Shown in pieces: positions 9,890 through 22,088 of a stretch of DNA of 64,000 bases. The stretch covers positions 69,049,087-69,113,086 of the forward strand of contig JAVIAB010000073.1 of assembly GCA_032433765.1 (NCBI GenBank). Direction: 5' to 3'. The translations under genes were made by a program, and so were the position numbers. The stretch is from Megaustenia siamemsis (taxonomy: Eukaryota; Mollusca; Gastropoda; Stylommatophora; Ariophantidae). The notes beneath the pieces were generated by a model that searched no databases, was not told the DNA's origin, and saw only the letters and a program-made list of their open reading frames with translations. The first letter of the stretch is position 1. Every line of letters begins with the position of its first letter.

Positions 9890-11050
9890 ATGGAAAAGAG
9901 AAGACAAGCGAAAAACACTGCCAAATACAAAGAGATTGATAATGAAATACGAAAAATGTGCAAAAAGGCAAAAGAAGACTGGCTCAACCAAAGATGTCTA
10001 GAAATCGAAACTATGGAAAGTAAACAAAATTTAAGAGGAATGCACACAGAAATAAAAAGAATGACTAATAAAGACAAAAAAGCAGCAGGAAACGGATGTA
10101 TTGCAAACGAAGAGGGAAAAATGCTAACAGACAACAAAGATATAATCGAAAGATGGCAGGAATACGTAACAGAATTATTTCATGATGAAAGGGACAAAAA
10201 ACCATTCATAAAATGTACATCCAGCTATAAAATCCTGAAATCTGAAGTAGAAAAAGCTATAAAAACAATGAAAAAGGGAAAAGCAGCAGGACCTGACAAT
10301 ATACAGATAGAGATGATACAGGCACTAGAAGATTTTGGCATTGAAGTGATCACAGACATATGCAATGACATATACCGCACAGGATACATACCAAATGAAC
10401 TAAAAACATCAACTTTTATAGCATTGCCTAAAAAGAATGGTGCAGTTGAATGCAGCGATTTTAGAACAATAAGCCTAATGAGCCAGGTAAACAAAATTTT
10501 ACTAAAAGTTATACAAGGAAGGATTCAGAATAAAATTAATAATGAACTAGATGAGCAGCAATTCGGATTCAAGAAAAACAGTGGGACAAAAGAAGCCATA
10601 TTCAGCATGAGGACATTGATTGAAAAGTACACAGAAGTAAACAAACCAATATATGCCTGCTTCATAGACTACACCAAAGCATTTGATAGAATACACCATG
10701 AGCAACTTATAGACTGCCTAAAAGATATAAATCTGGATGACACAGACATACGACTGATATGTAATTTGTATTGGGAGCAAACAGCAATAATAAAATATAA
10801 CAAAGAGAACTCTACACCCATTGGTATAAAAAGAGGAGTAAGACAAAGATGCATCCTATCACCAAGCTTGTTCAATTTATACACTGAGCAAATCTTTAAA
10901 AACATCAATGAGATGCCAGGCCTTAACATTAATGGGAAGATAATCAATAACCTAAGATATGCTGATGATACTGTTCTACTAGCAGAAAATCCTAAAGATC
11001 TACAACAATTACTTAATGTAATAAACATGACAAGCAAAAATATGGACTAG
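9890..11050 (+). pseudogene. LINE-A reverse transcriptase (ORF2 fragment, 386 aa open)
   Basis: This is the longest RT frame in the window. In order it has a basic N-terminal linker, KGKAAGPDNIQIEMI (about residue 130), FIALPKKNG, an EQQFGFKKNSGTKEAIF block, RT motif [12 protein letters not shown] with the first catalytic Asp, motif [17 protein letters not shown], and motif [13 protein letters not shown] with the catalytic Asp pair. The frame ends by loss of one A in a run near 11035-11042; the copy at 33057 has the longer run. The protein would copy its own RNA at a nicked target. The endonuclease is missing and the C-terminal part is out of frame, so the product is not expected to be active. 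Confidence 0.92.
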
Positions 11051-11486
11051 ATATGAATATCAAAAAGACTAAAACTATGATCATAAACAAAGAAAATTCT
11101 CAAGACCTACAATTAAATATCACAGTTGAGGGAATACATCTGGAGACAGTCCAGAGCTACAACTACCTGGGACATACTATAACCAATGATGAATAATGCA
11201 AAACTGAAATAAACAAAAGAATAGGTATGGCAAAAAGTAATTTTAATGCCATGAAAAATATACTATAGTCCGTTCAAAAATTCATAATCACACTTGAATT
11301 AGTTTTGCGTGATAACCGTTTGTTATTTTGCTTTCAACTTTTGCATGTAATCTTAGAATATTGGTGACGCAAAGATTTTGGTATTTTTTATTCCACAAAC
11401 ACAACAGATTTTGCACATCAGCGAATTCCTTTGATCTTTTATGACGATATCACACAAGTTGATTCAAATTTTAGAGTTTACAGTAA

Positions 11487-11781
11487 AAGTAAAAAGTAAA
11501 GTACCCCCGTCACGCCAAGTGGCGTATAGGGAAATATGGTGATAGTGACCCAATATTTTACAGACCTTCAGCACATGATTTTTGGGGTAATGTGGTCAGT
11601 ATTACGCCCGTGCTGCTTTACTTTCCCAGAAAAAAATCCGGTACCCATTTAAGGCTGGGTGAACCCGGAAGCCATCGGTTGGGATCGAACCCTACCTCTT
11701 GTCCTTTGTAGTCCAGTTCACTAACCACTGAGCTATTGCGGCTCCCATGCGCTTCTCAACTGCAACTTCGAAATAAACGCC
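11487..11781 (-). mobile_element. SINE-1 copy 1, within the Tc1/mariner element
   Basis: The minus strand carries GGGAGCCGCAATAGCTCAG with A box TAGCTCAGTGG and B box GGTTCGATCCC, then the SINE-1 body ending in an A/T-rich tail. A perfect 15-bp duplication TAGAGTTTACAGTAA (11472-11486, 11782-11796) brackets it. Between the tRNA-like head and the right duplication are about 35 extra bases not present in the other copies. Confidence 0.92.
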
Positions 11782-11853
11782 TAGAGTTTACAGTAATCGT
11801 GTTAAATTGTCCAGTTTACTGCAATTCTTGTCAGAGTCGTATCTACATAGTGC

Positions 11854-12129
11854 TTAGTTGTGGGTGTTGTTCGTTATGTGTATTTGCAAACATGAATTCA
11901 ATTGGTTACAATTAGTGTGGCCGTATTTCTCAATGATTTTGTCAACATGGTACACCTTTTTCTTATTCGTATTCTTCACAAGTTGTAACAATTCGGGTTT
12001 TAAATATGTGTCGTCAAATTTGACATTTTCATTTGCAAGCCATGTCCTAATTTGCTCTTTTGTATTTGATGCAGTAGGCACTTTGCCCCATCTTGGATTC
12101 CCTAAGGAAGTGCTGATATAGTAAAACAT
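11854..12129 (-). pseudogene. Tc1/mariner transposase fragment (DDE domain, truncated)
   Basis: This 91-residue minus-strand frame has LGNPRWGKVPTASNTKEQIR, then KPELLQLV and VYHVDKIIEKYGHT. Many Tc1/mariner-like DDE transposases have this order: a NxP-x-K spacer, an '-x-I-x-x-W-L' helix, KxELL-x-V, then D-x-I-x-x-x-GH before the last catalytic acidic residue. Here homology stops at GHT, just before the expected LRLPPYH..NPIE block, and the upstream catalytic half is also missing. It is a relic of the autonomous element. Confidence 0.75.
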
Positions 12130-13085
12130 TAACCTTTTACATAGTTATAAATTTGCATTTCAAACTCATTGTAATTTAGATATAAATGTTGGTATTTAAA
12201 GTCAACAAATTGTCTACTGAGTCTTCACAAAATTAATAAAGATACGCCTTCGGTAATTAATGCCAAGGACGTGGTGCGTCATGTCGTTCAATAACTATTA
12301 CGTTTTGTGCGCGGGATTTTCCTGAAGTCAGTGTTTCTGCAATAGCCAAACTATTTTACGTGGACCGACCGTACCAAATTAATGTATATATCCTAAAATG
12401 GTTTCAAATTCGAACAGGGTGAATTTAATATAGCCTAAAGAAGAAAACTTTTAAACTAGATAAAATTTCTCAGAGCAAAAAATATTTCTATAACGTCATC
12501 AATATTCTAAGATTGCATGCAAAAGTTGAAAGCAAAATAACAAACGGTTATCATGCAAAGCTAATTCAAGTGTGATTATGAATTTCTGAACATAACAACA
12601 AAACAAATATCAGCAGTGCTGAAACTAAGAATGGCAAAATGTTACATCTTCCCAATATTCCTGTATGGTGCAGAAACATGGACATTAGACAAGAAAACAG
12701 AACAGAAAATTGAAGCCTTTGAAATGTGGATTTATAGACGATTAGGTAGAATTGGATGGAAACAAAAGATAACAAATGTTAAATTTTTAAATAGCTGAAA
12801 ATAAAAAGAGAACTACTAAATACAATCAAGACAAGACAAATGACAATTTTGGGGCATGTTAAAAGACACAACAGCCTACTAAAAGTAATATTGGAAGGAA
12901 AAATACAAGGTAAAAGAGGCAGAGGCAGACCAAGACTAACATGGACGAGTAACATCAAAAGATGGACAAGTCAATCTATGTCAGCCTGCACCATTAAAGC
13001 AAGAAACAGAGTAGAATGGCGATCCATGGTAGCCAACATTTGTTGCGGAGAAGGCACACAATGATGATGATGATCCTACCCTTTG

Positions 13086-13225
13086 CATACAGGGATGATA
13101 GTGCTAATGCCTATATTTTTGTTACAGAACAATTTTTGAGTAATTTGGTCAGCAATATGCCAGTCTCTTTCTAAGACAAAATCTTGCAACTATTTAAGAC
13201 AGAGTGAACATGAATATTTTAAGGT
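13086..13225 (-). mobile_element. Old SINE remnant, right piece
   Basis: Read on the plus strand, the order of landmarks matches the reverse complement of SINE-1: GGGATGATAGTGCTAA, TTTTTGTTACAGAAC, TTTGAGTAATTTGGTCAGCA, CTTTCTAAGACAAAATC, ACTATTTAAGACAGAGTGAA. Divergence is high, so this is an older or different subfamily that LINE-A later entered at ATCCTACCCTTTG. Confidence 0.55.
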
Positions 13226-13509
13226 GTATTTTTTTGGTAATTTGACGTAATAATACTTGGCAATATAAGAAGCTAGTTTGCCATTCCTTTCCTTCTTGGC
13301 AGTGACTGTACTAGCCGGAGACTGAAGCCATTGCCTCTATAAATGAGATCCTCTATCTGCCATCACGGAGTGGGGACCATAACTGGCACTACTTGTCGGC
13401 TGCTCCCACAAAACCATCCACCACCTGCTCCAATGGCTTCTTATAACCCTATAGGTGGGCTAAATGGGAGCTCCACCTTGCCCAAGGGTGTCCCGATTCT
13501 GGTAAGCCA

Positions 13510-13925
13510 ATTGTGACCTATAGAAGCGAATCATGGACCGTAAACATACAAATGAAAAGACGATTAGAAGCCACAGAGATGGGATTTCTCAGAAGAATGT
13601 TGAAAGTTTCCTGGACAGAAAAACAGACCAACGAGGAAATTCTCAGAGACTAACACAAAAAGGGAACTCATAAAAACATCAGAAAGAAATAATCAACATT
13701 TTTCGAGCACATCATGAGAAGAGGAAGGTTGGAATACTTGGTTACAACTGGCAAAATGTAGGAAAAGAGAGATCACGGACAACAAAGAGAAAAAATGCTG
13801 GATAGCTTGGTGTCATGGCATGGAAAACAGTCAACAACAGAATTGATACGATGTACTGTGGATAGAAGATTGTAGAAGGACTTGATCGCTAACCGGGTTG
13901 GCACATGATGATGATGGTGAACTTT
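13510..13925 (+). mobile_element. LINE-C 3' end, next to P4HA exon
   Basis: Broken frames give RSESWTVN, RRLEATEMGFLRRMLKV and KTSERNNQHFS, matching the minus-strand LINE-C at 63490-64000. The copy ends in GATGATGATGG at about 13918, about 30 bp upstream of the acceptor of the first visible P4HA exon. Confidence 0.8.
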
Positions 13926-13952
13926 AATAATAAAATTATCCATGTTTCACAG

Positions 13953-14107
13953 ATTAGCTGAAGATTACAGTAAACACAGTGCCAATGCCTTAGAAAATAC
14001 AGAGCAGTACCTTGGAAACCCTGTCAATGCTTTTCTGCTGATCAAGAAGTTTACATTTGATTGGGACAGAGATGTTGCACCTGTCATTTTAAACAACTCC
14101 TTGATAA
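13953..14107 (+). CDS. P4HA: P4HA exon (dimerisation region)
   Basis: It starts after TTTCACAG (last base of a split codon) and ends before GTAAGT with one base of the next codon; it codes for 51 whole codons. Visible residues include [13 protein letters not shown] and [17 protein letters not shown]. The NPVNAF-L-K core is conserved in the N-terminal domain of P4HA. Upstream exons (signal peptide) are not in view. The acceptor has a short, weak pyrimidine tract, with LINE-C ending about 30 bp upstream. Confidence 0.93.
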
Positions 14108-17100
14108 GTAAGTGATTAATAAGCTGAGTGCACAAACCAATTTTGCTTTATCTTGACCAGAGTTATTTTAATAAATTTGTCTGCTAACATTAACATCATA
14201 AAAAAAAGTCATGAGAAGACAGTGATCATATGTTGGCCATGTAATGAGAAGAGACAGTAAGAGAATCTCAAAGTAGGCCCTCAAATGGGAACCAGAGGGT
14301 AAAAGAAAAAAAGGCTGACCTAGAGAAACATTTAAAAGAACACTTAAGCTAGAAGCAACAACAGCAGGTATGAGCTCCTTTGCTGAGGTTGAGAGAATTG
14401 CCCATATCAGGGACAAGTGGCGAGAGACAATGTAGGCTCTGTGCAAGGTCTGACGCTAGATTGCAAGGATCATTGGACATGCAGAATCTAGAATTTCTAC
14501 CCTACGGCTCGAAGGGAAAACAGATGCAAAGAAATTCTTATGAATAATTTTGGAACTTTTCTGAACAGGTGGCCTATTGGTTTATTTAGCATCAATTTAT
14601 GTCTGTTATAAACATTTTGTCTTGGTTGCACATGTTAAAGAGTTTTCAATTTCTGATTTTGTTGAGCTCAAATATGAAAATATTTTAAGAGTAAATTGTC
14701 AGGTAGGTTGTATAATGTGATGGCAGTCTTTTGACAATTTTGTTTCTCTTCATTAGCAATTTAGCATTCAGACCCATTACAAAAAACACTGGTAATACAT
14801 AGCTCTCATGTATCCTAGTTTATCTTTCTTTGGATCTAACAGGCCCCAACAGCATTTGAGTTGATAATGAATAGCAGCTGATAGAGTTAGCTGCCGATAG
14901 AGTTTAGCAGCTGATAAGAGTTAACTGCTGATAGAGTTTAGCAGCTCATATAGTTCGGTGCCAATAGAGTTAATCCACTGATAGAGTTAATTGCCAATAG
15001 AGTTTAGCTGCTCATAGAGCTAACTACTGATAGAGTTTAACAGCTCATAGTTAACTGCCAATAGAGTTTAGCAGCTCATAGATTTAACTGCTTGTTTCAG
15101 GAACAGTGAATTATCATTGATTAAAATCCTGCCACACCGCCAAATAGTGGACCTGCTAGATAATATGGAATACCACAAAGAGATCATTAACACCATCAAA
15201 GATCTGTACAACAGCTTCTCTTGTACAGTTCACACAGAGGGAGGACTAAGAGAATGGTTCCAGATTGAAGCTGGAGTGAAACACCAATCTTGACCTCTAA
15301 GTAGGAATTGAGGAGAGCAGAAAACCAGGCTTTAAAAAAATGCCATACAATGCAGAAGTTGTATGTGTTGAAAGCTAAAAAATGCCATATATCTCAGTTT
15401 GCTGTAAATCACAACACAATGCATCTGTGCCCATTAAATGCCCTTAAAGGCAGATGATGAAGTGGAGTAGTCACTAAGTAAACACAGAACAAGAAGTTTG
15501 TTCAGTTTTGTTTTATCAGAGAATCTCCAATTTTTGTTTATGTTGAGGAAAAACCTTTTCAAGCTCTGTTCATCTTCTATATGATAACTTCAAGGGTATC
15601 CTCTTCTAGTGTTACAAGACTACCATAATTACTAGGGATAGAGAGAATAGAAGATCCATGGCAGAAGAAAAAAAGAATTGAATAAGAATCTTCTCATTAG
15701 CAGTTTTCAAGGAAATGTATTTATGCAACAATAAAAATGATCTTTCATTGATAAATCTTGATCATCTGACCTACCAAAGACCATTCTGCTAGGAGCTGTT
15801 GAAGAAGCATGATGGAGAGGTAGGCAGAGAAAGAGACTGGAAGATAACATCAAAGAATGAACAGATGTCGACTTTGTAGTCCAAAGGGATGTCTGAAAAT
15901 AGAGCGAAATGGAGATTGACTATGTGAGCGGTGCATACCGTGACCAAAGTTTTATGCCATTTTACAATAGTGTTCTCACGTTTATATGTTTGGCTCCAGT
16001 TATGAAAGAACAGATAGACCAGGTCAAAAGTCACCTGCCAGCCTATGAGGACCTCACTGGAGCAGCCTCAGCTCTTATGCGTTTACAGGACACTTATCAG
16101 CTAGATGCTTCATCTGTTGCCCATGGTAATCTTGGTGGAATCAACTCTCCAGTGCTCTCAGGTAGGCTAAGAGTCAGTGATTGTAATTGTTGTATTTTCT
16201 TTCTAAATTTAAAAGCAATTTGTCATGTTTAATGTAACTAAATGGACTTGTTCATATTTGTTTTATTGATTTAGTTCATTTTAGCTGAGCATGAAATGTC
16301 TGACAGAAGACAATACAGATCAATGGTTCAAACTATAAAGTGCCAGATTCTAGTGTGCTATTCATACTTAATATGGTTCACAGAAAGCTGTGCAGCAATT
16401 TGTCACCAAGTGATCTCAATTGAGTAGGAAACCATTTAATGCAACAAATACATATCATTATGGAGGAGAAGCCAAACAGTCATTAAATTCCTTGACAACA
16501 GTTGCTAGTCGTCAACAGACCATAACATATTGTCAGAGATCTGGACACTGCAGACTCCTGAATCACTTTCACTGCATTAAGTGCCCCATACAATTGATTG
16601 ACAAAAGGGATGGAGGGAGATACAAGACCCAGAACTTGTTTCAGATTCTGTTGTGTTTACAAGGACCCAAAACAGCAAATCTGGGCAGAGGGTGCAGAGC
16701 AAAGACAGAAGCTATTGAAAAAAGAGAATGTCAGATTTTAGTGTGTTATTTATTAGTTGATATGGGGACCATTCAGCAACAGAGCTGAAAGCTGTTAGTG
16801 GATCATAGCTGATGGCATGTGCAGGATCGGTGAACCAGAACTATCCAGATACTACTCCACCTCTTTGCAGCGCCCATAGAAATAGACTAGCAGTCTGGTA
16901 TAAATAAGTGAAACTAGCAACACAATGCATCCATGCCCACTTAATGGGTGAATGTAAAGAAGAAGAGAGAAAAGGATTGAAGGTGGAAAGTAAGCCAGTA
17001 CTCAAAATGCCATGCTGAAACCAGATGTGTTGGGCTGAAAGGTGCAAATATCACAGTTCTACCACAACACAATTATCTATGTTAACATCCATTTAAAGAT

Positions 17101-20100
17101 GGATGATGAAAAATCGAATTATTTATTTAGTCATTGGCTGAACGCAAGCATTAGTTGATGTAAAACATTAACGATAAGAAAGAGTTAAAAGAAACAACAT
17201 GACATAAAAAAATTTTCTAGAATGTATATATTATCATCATCGCTACCATTATCATAGTCATTGTTACCATCATCTTCATGCTATCGACAAGAGTCACTTT
17301 CAAAACAAATGGTTATGATTCTTTCGGCTCGGCAAACTGATTAAAACTTACTTTTTAAACTGATTTTGTGTCCCAGAACTTTCTTTTGTAATTCTGTTTT
17401 TGTCATCTTGCCTATAATTCTTTCTGTTATTTCCAAATTTTCTTGACCTAGCGTTATAAATATTATGTCACCTATTTATTTTTGTTCATGATGATTTATC
17501 CATTCATCGTGTGGCCACCCCCCCCCCCCCCCAAACACACACACATATACACACACACGAGTATGTATGTGTGTGTGTGTTATATTAAACATATACATAC
17601 ACTACCATATACTCACTTCCTGTAAATGTTTTTATTATGTTCCTTAGTGTGCTTTGTAATGTAGTCAGAAAAGAGCAACATATTTCCACTGCAGCACTCC
17701 AAGTTGTGAATACTAATTTTCATTTGGTTAAAAATATTTACATAAAAACATATCTTAGAATAAAATGAAGAAAGCAACCATCAATCAAAAAAATAATATA
17801 GAGGTTTAAACACAAACTCTGTAGCCTCACCTCCACAGTTCTAACTGCAGTTGACTTTTCTATATTTGTTTCTTCTTCTACACACATCTCTAGACATCAA
17901 TATTAATCAGTTTTAAGAAAGCGTTTGTCAGCTCAAGGCTGGTGGCATCTCCTTACAGCTTGCCTCTGTTTTGATTAGCATAAAAAGGATCTCCTGATTC
18001 TAATGACTCTACAGTTGCAGCATGTCACTGCCCCATTTGAACATGTCCACTTCTGATCTGCTGTCATGTACCAGAATAGTCAGACCAGGTGTCACCTGTT
18101 GTAAAAAGTGATAAAACTGGACAGATGGAGAAAGCCCATCTCCAGATGTGTCTCTTGTAGAGCAATTATGTCAGCTGAGTATGTGCACCGTTAATATGTT
18201 ATAGAAGGCTTGAATTGTTGGCCGAGAGCCTTCACTGGTAGAGCTTTTCTTTGTTACTGGGGCAACTCGACTTGTATTAGGATAGTACTTGAAACTGGTA
18301 TGTACTGACTGCTGGATAATACCACCTCGGTCATATGGTGGGTGGAATAACTGATATACTGCTCATGGCACTGTGGAAAGAATATACATTGTTCTTTTGT
18401 GTTCTTGTAATAGCTTAGCCCCTTGTGGGTGGTACACTGGTAGTCGGTGTAAGGTGCTCTTTCCTGTATTGCTGGCAATGGACTATCTTGTCCTTGAATT
18501 TCCACGACAACCTCTAGCTGATCAGTCCACCGCGAGTGCTTTCCATTGTTAGTGTCATCTTGTACTACCTAGCTTCTATCGCGTCCATCTTCGTTGTCTT
18601 TGGACTGTTATTCAGACTTAACTACTATATACACACTGCTTTGGGTATATAATTGCCTACACAAGTCTCTCTTAGAATTAAAAACTATGGAAATGCTTTA
18701 TTACATAAAGTCCAACATGACACTTCTGTAACACATAAAAATGGCCTGTGGTTTAGATATTCCCACTTGGGTAACAACGTAAACTAACACTTCAGTTCTG
18801 GTACTTCCTCACACTAGCCTCCAGAACCCACTAGGTCTCTAAGTTCCACCTGTGATCTGACTAATCTCTGAGACTTTCAGTCTAACTGGTACTAACTATT
18901 TACATAGACTATGTCATTTCGACCACCGTAGTTTTCCAAGCCAGTCTTTTCCTCCTATAACAAGTTGAAACATTCCACCTACTGGTGCTAATTATCACAG
19001 AGCTTGTGCTCATGGTTCTAACCTAAGTTTGAACATTTCACCTACTAGCACTAACTATCCACGGAGCGCTAACTATCTCCCTGCTAACCAGAGGGCCTTA
19101 CACCCTCGTGGCATAGCCACTCTGCTGACACATTAGTTCTACATCTGATTTCTTGTCTCGGACCCTCTACAGTCCCTTATGTATCTCCCCTTTCAACCAA
19201 TCAACAGCTACTTCCTTAATTTCCCATCCAATGGGTTTTCTTCACATCATCTTATCTATCTTACGTTGACTTTACCCCCACCTGACTCCCTCTATGTGTT
19301 TATCACTTGTTTTTTAAACCTCATGAATCTCTTCCTACTCCCCTAGAACACAGTTCACTCCACTATCTTGTGCTTGACACTTCTTCACACATCTGGTGTT
19401 TGTCACACTCTCTCCATACCGTTCCCACACCCTTCATTTTTCCTTACATTCTTACATTCACTGATACAAATACACCAAGCTTTCAAGAATGGGCCCACGT
19501 CATCGCATGCTTGCACAATTCCAAAAATAAATTACAAAGATTTGTTAGGCTAACAAAAGAACTACTTGTCCGATGAGCTCCACTGTGTTTATCCTGTCTT
19601 CTGCCTTGTTTAGGTTGTGTTTTTTGTCTTCTGGGCCAAACACACAATTTGGTCCACCATGATGACAATGACGTGTAAAGAAAACAACACAGAACACAGT
19701 GTTGTACAAACTAATGAAGATTTCAGCTCAGATGCACATTCTCCATAGCACTGGCGAAGACTCCAACAGTGGAACTTCCAGTCTATACACTTGTCAGCAC
19801 TTGAAAGATGGAATTAACTATCTTTATTGCCAATAAGTGTACCAGTCTCGTTAAAGTAAACATGACCACACCATCTTGAAACCGGAAGTCCGATTTCTAG
19901 ATGGTTATTTGAGGCAGGAGCATTTGTAAACTCGACGAAAGCGGCTGTATCTTGGTTCTCTCTGAACAACCGTCAACACACAGACACCATCTGTGAGCAT
20001 GGGTTCAGAGGTTGTAGTGAAGGCCCACAAAACATGGTATTTGGGAATACAGTTTGATCAAAGTCTTGCTTTCACCTAACACATAAATCAAATTATAATA

Positions 20101-22053
20101 ATGGCCAGGAAGGGCCACTCAGCACTGTGGGTAATGGCAACGGCAGACTGCAAACAGCATCTTCTTGTCCTGCTATATCAGGGACTAGTGGTTTCAGTTA
20201 TTGAGTACACCCTGGTGATCCTAACTCTTAGCTGCATGCAGACTGAGACTCTGGAACAAATGCAAAATGAGGCCATGCACATCATTCATGGATGCACAAA
20301 AAGCCACACCATGCAGGACAATGCGGTGTTTTCTCAATTTTCCAACCATCGCAGACAGAATGATGATGTCTCATGCATGTACTTACTTCTGAGTCAGTGC
20401 TGGTGTACAACATCCTTTGCACAGTGAGATAGGAGAGAGAAAGGGCAGCAGCCTCAAAAGAGTAAAATTGTGGATGGCGCAGACTGAGGACATTGCTCAA
20501 CAGATTTGTCCACTGGGAACATTAAGCCTGGAAAGAGTGGCAGCAGAGTGCTCTACATCCATTGATGTTTACATCATGTTGGACAGAGAATACAGTCAAC
20601 AAAGCTTTGGAAGTGAAGGTGCAGGCTTTGATCTATGAGAATTCACTTGAGAAGTCGACAGTCATCTACACTGATGGGTCTGTTGTTCATCACAATCAAA
20701 GCTCATGGGCTTTCACAGCCCAGGTCAAGAGGAAAATAGTGAAGGTGGGGAACTGTGCTTTCATGATGACTTCAAGGAGTATGACCATAGAGATCATGGC
20801 AGTAACTAAAGCAATTGTCTGGCTCAAAATAACCTTTCACTCATGTGTGTTTTCTGAATGACTCGATGAGCATCTCTCAGAAAGATAAGAAGGTGGCTGG
20901 GTTCGAAGTCAGCGGTTGGTGTTACTAAAGAACTCAGGACTGACTGACCACAAAGTGTTACTAAAGAACTCAGGACTGACTGACCACAAAGTGTTACTAA
21001 AGAACTCAGGACTGACTGACCACAAAGTGTTACTAAAGAACTCAGGACTGACTGACCACAAAGTGTTACTAAAGAACTCAGGACTGACTGACCACAAAGT
21101 GTTACTAAAGAACTCAGGACTGACTGACCACAAAGTGTTACTAAAGAACTCAGGACTGACTGACCACAAAGTGTTACTAAAGAACTCAGGACTGACTGAC
21201 CACAAAGTGTTACTAAAGAACTCAGGACTGACTGACCACAAAGTGTTACTAAAGAACTCAGGACTGACTGACCACAAAGTGTTACTAAAGAACTCAGGAC
21301 TGACTGACCACAAAGTGTTACTAAAGAACTCAGGACTGACTGACCACAAAGTGTTACTAAAGAACTCAGGACTGACTGACCACAAAGTGTTACTAAAGAA
21401 CTCAGGACTGACTGCTATATGTTTCATTTTTGTGCCTGGACACTCGGGTATAAAAGGAAATGAATGAACTGACAGCCTGGCTGGAATGACTGCCGTCGAT
21501 GGCGGATGTGAAATGGATTGAATTGACATTCTGAATGTACTGAGTGGAGGTAGGGCGATCTAAAGATTCATTCAATGATCATGAATCTACAACCATGTCC
21601 AGACTGCGTGAATGTTAGATTAAATCTGGAGACACCAGAAAGGAGCGCTATGTGGGAAGACACAGAAGAATAACAAATCAACACAGAACTGGAGTAATCA
21701 GTCTCTACATACTGAGAGAAAGACTGAGGAAGAAATCTGAGCACTTATGGACATGTCCAATGTGCAGTGAGGATGATCTGTTGTTATACTAAACTGTTTT
21801 GGTATGGTACCAGTGATGGTCACACCTTTAGATGTCAATATTAATAAATTTGAAGAAAGTGTTTGCCAGTTCGAGGCTGGTGACATTTCCATACAGCTTG
21901 TCCCAGGATGGTACCAATGATTGGAACAAAAGTCTTCATAAAGAACAGGACTGACAACAATATAGAACAGACTAACAAATAAATAAATGATTGATTCAAT
22001 GTGTTTGATTGGCCTGCATAATGCTAAAACAAATTTACATGTACACGTTAAAG

Positions 22054-22088
<35 letters not shown>

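Larger units (their letters stand above)
11266..12592 (-). mobile_element. Tc1/mariner-type DNA transposon inside LINE-A (1.33 kb)
   Basis: The ends are inverted over about 100 bp: the left end reads GTTCAAAAATTCATAATCAC and the right end reverse-complements to GTTCAGAAATTCATAATCAC. Both continue through a shared TTGCTTTCAACTTTTGCATG block. The TA flanks at 11264-11265 and 12593-12594 fit TA target duplication, and the intact LINE-A sequence at 808-822 shows the empty site. The right end seems to lack about five terminal bases. A transposase fragment lies on the minus strand and a SINE-1 has inserted in the left half. Confidence 0.9.
9886..13072 (+). mobile_element. LINE-A copy, interrupted by a Tc1/mariner element
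   Basis: A perfect 13-bp target-site duplication, ATCCTACCCTTTG at 9873-9885 and 13073-13085, bounds this RTE-like LINE. The LINE sequence is 9886-11265 plus 12593-13072; a TA-flanked DNA transposon occupies the middle. The right part encodes [25 protein letters not shown] and [12 protein letters not shown], and the copy ends in ATGATGATGATGAT. It is 5'-truncated upstream of the RT domain (no endonuclease seen) and is dead through a frameshift near 11040 and later stops. Confidence 0.92.

Noticed and set aside
1..13900. Search for the upstream P4HA exons (signal peptide, start of the dimerisation domain)
   Set aside because: No stretch with a hydrophobic signal followed by a suitable coiled region and a donor of the right phase could be supported by eye; they are probably upstream of the window.
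16420..16788. 122-residue frame as a possible extra P4HA exon or gene
   Set aside because: No similarity to P4HA, no splice sites in phase with the neighbouring exons, and parts recur as dispersed repeats nearby.
20909..21529. 206-residue minus-strand frame with [12 protein letters not shown] repeats
   Set aside because: Antisense of the 36-bp array inside LINE-R. The plus frame agrees with the RNase H context; the minus frame has none.
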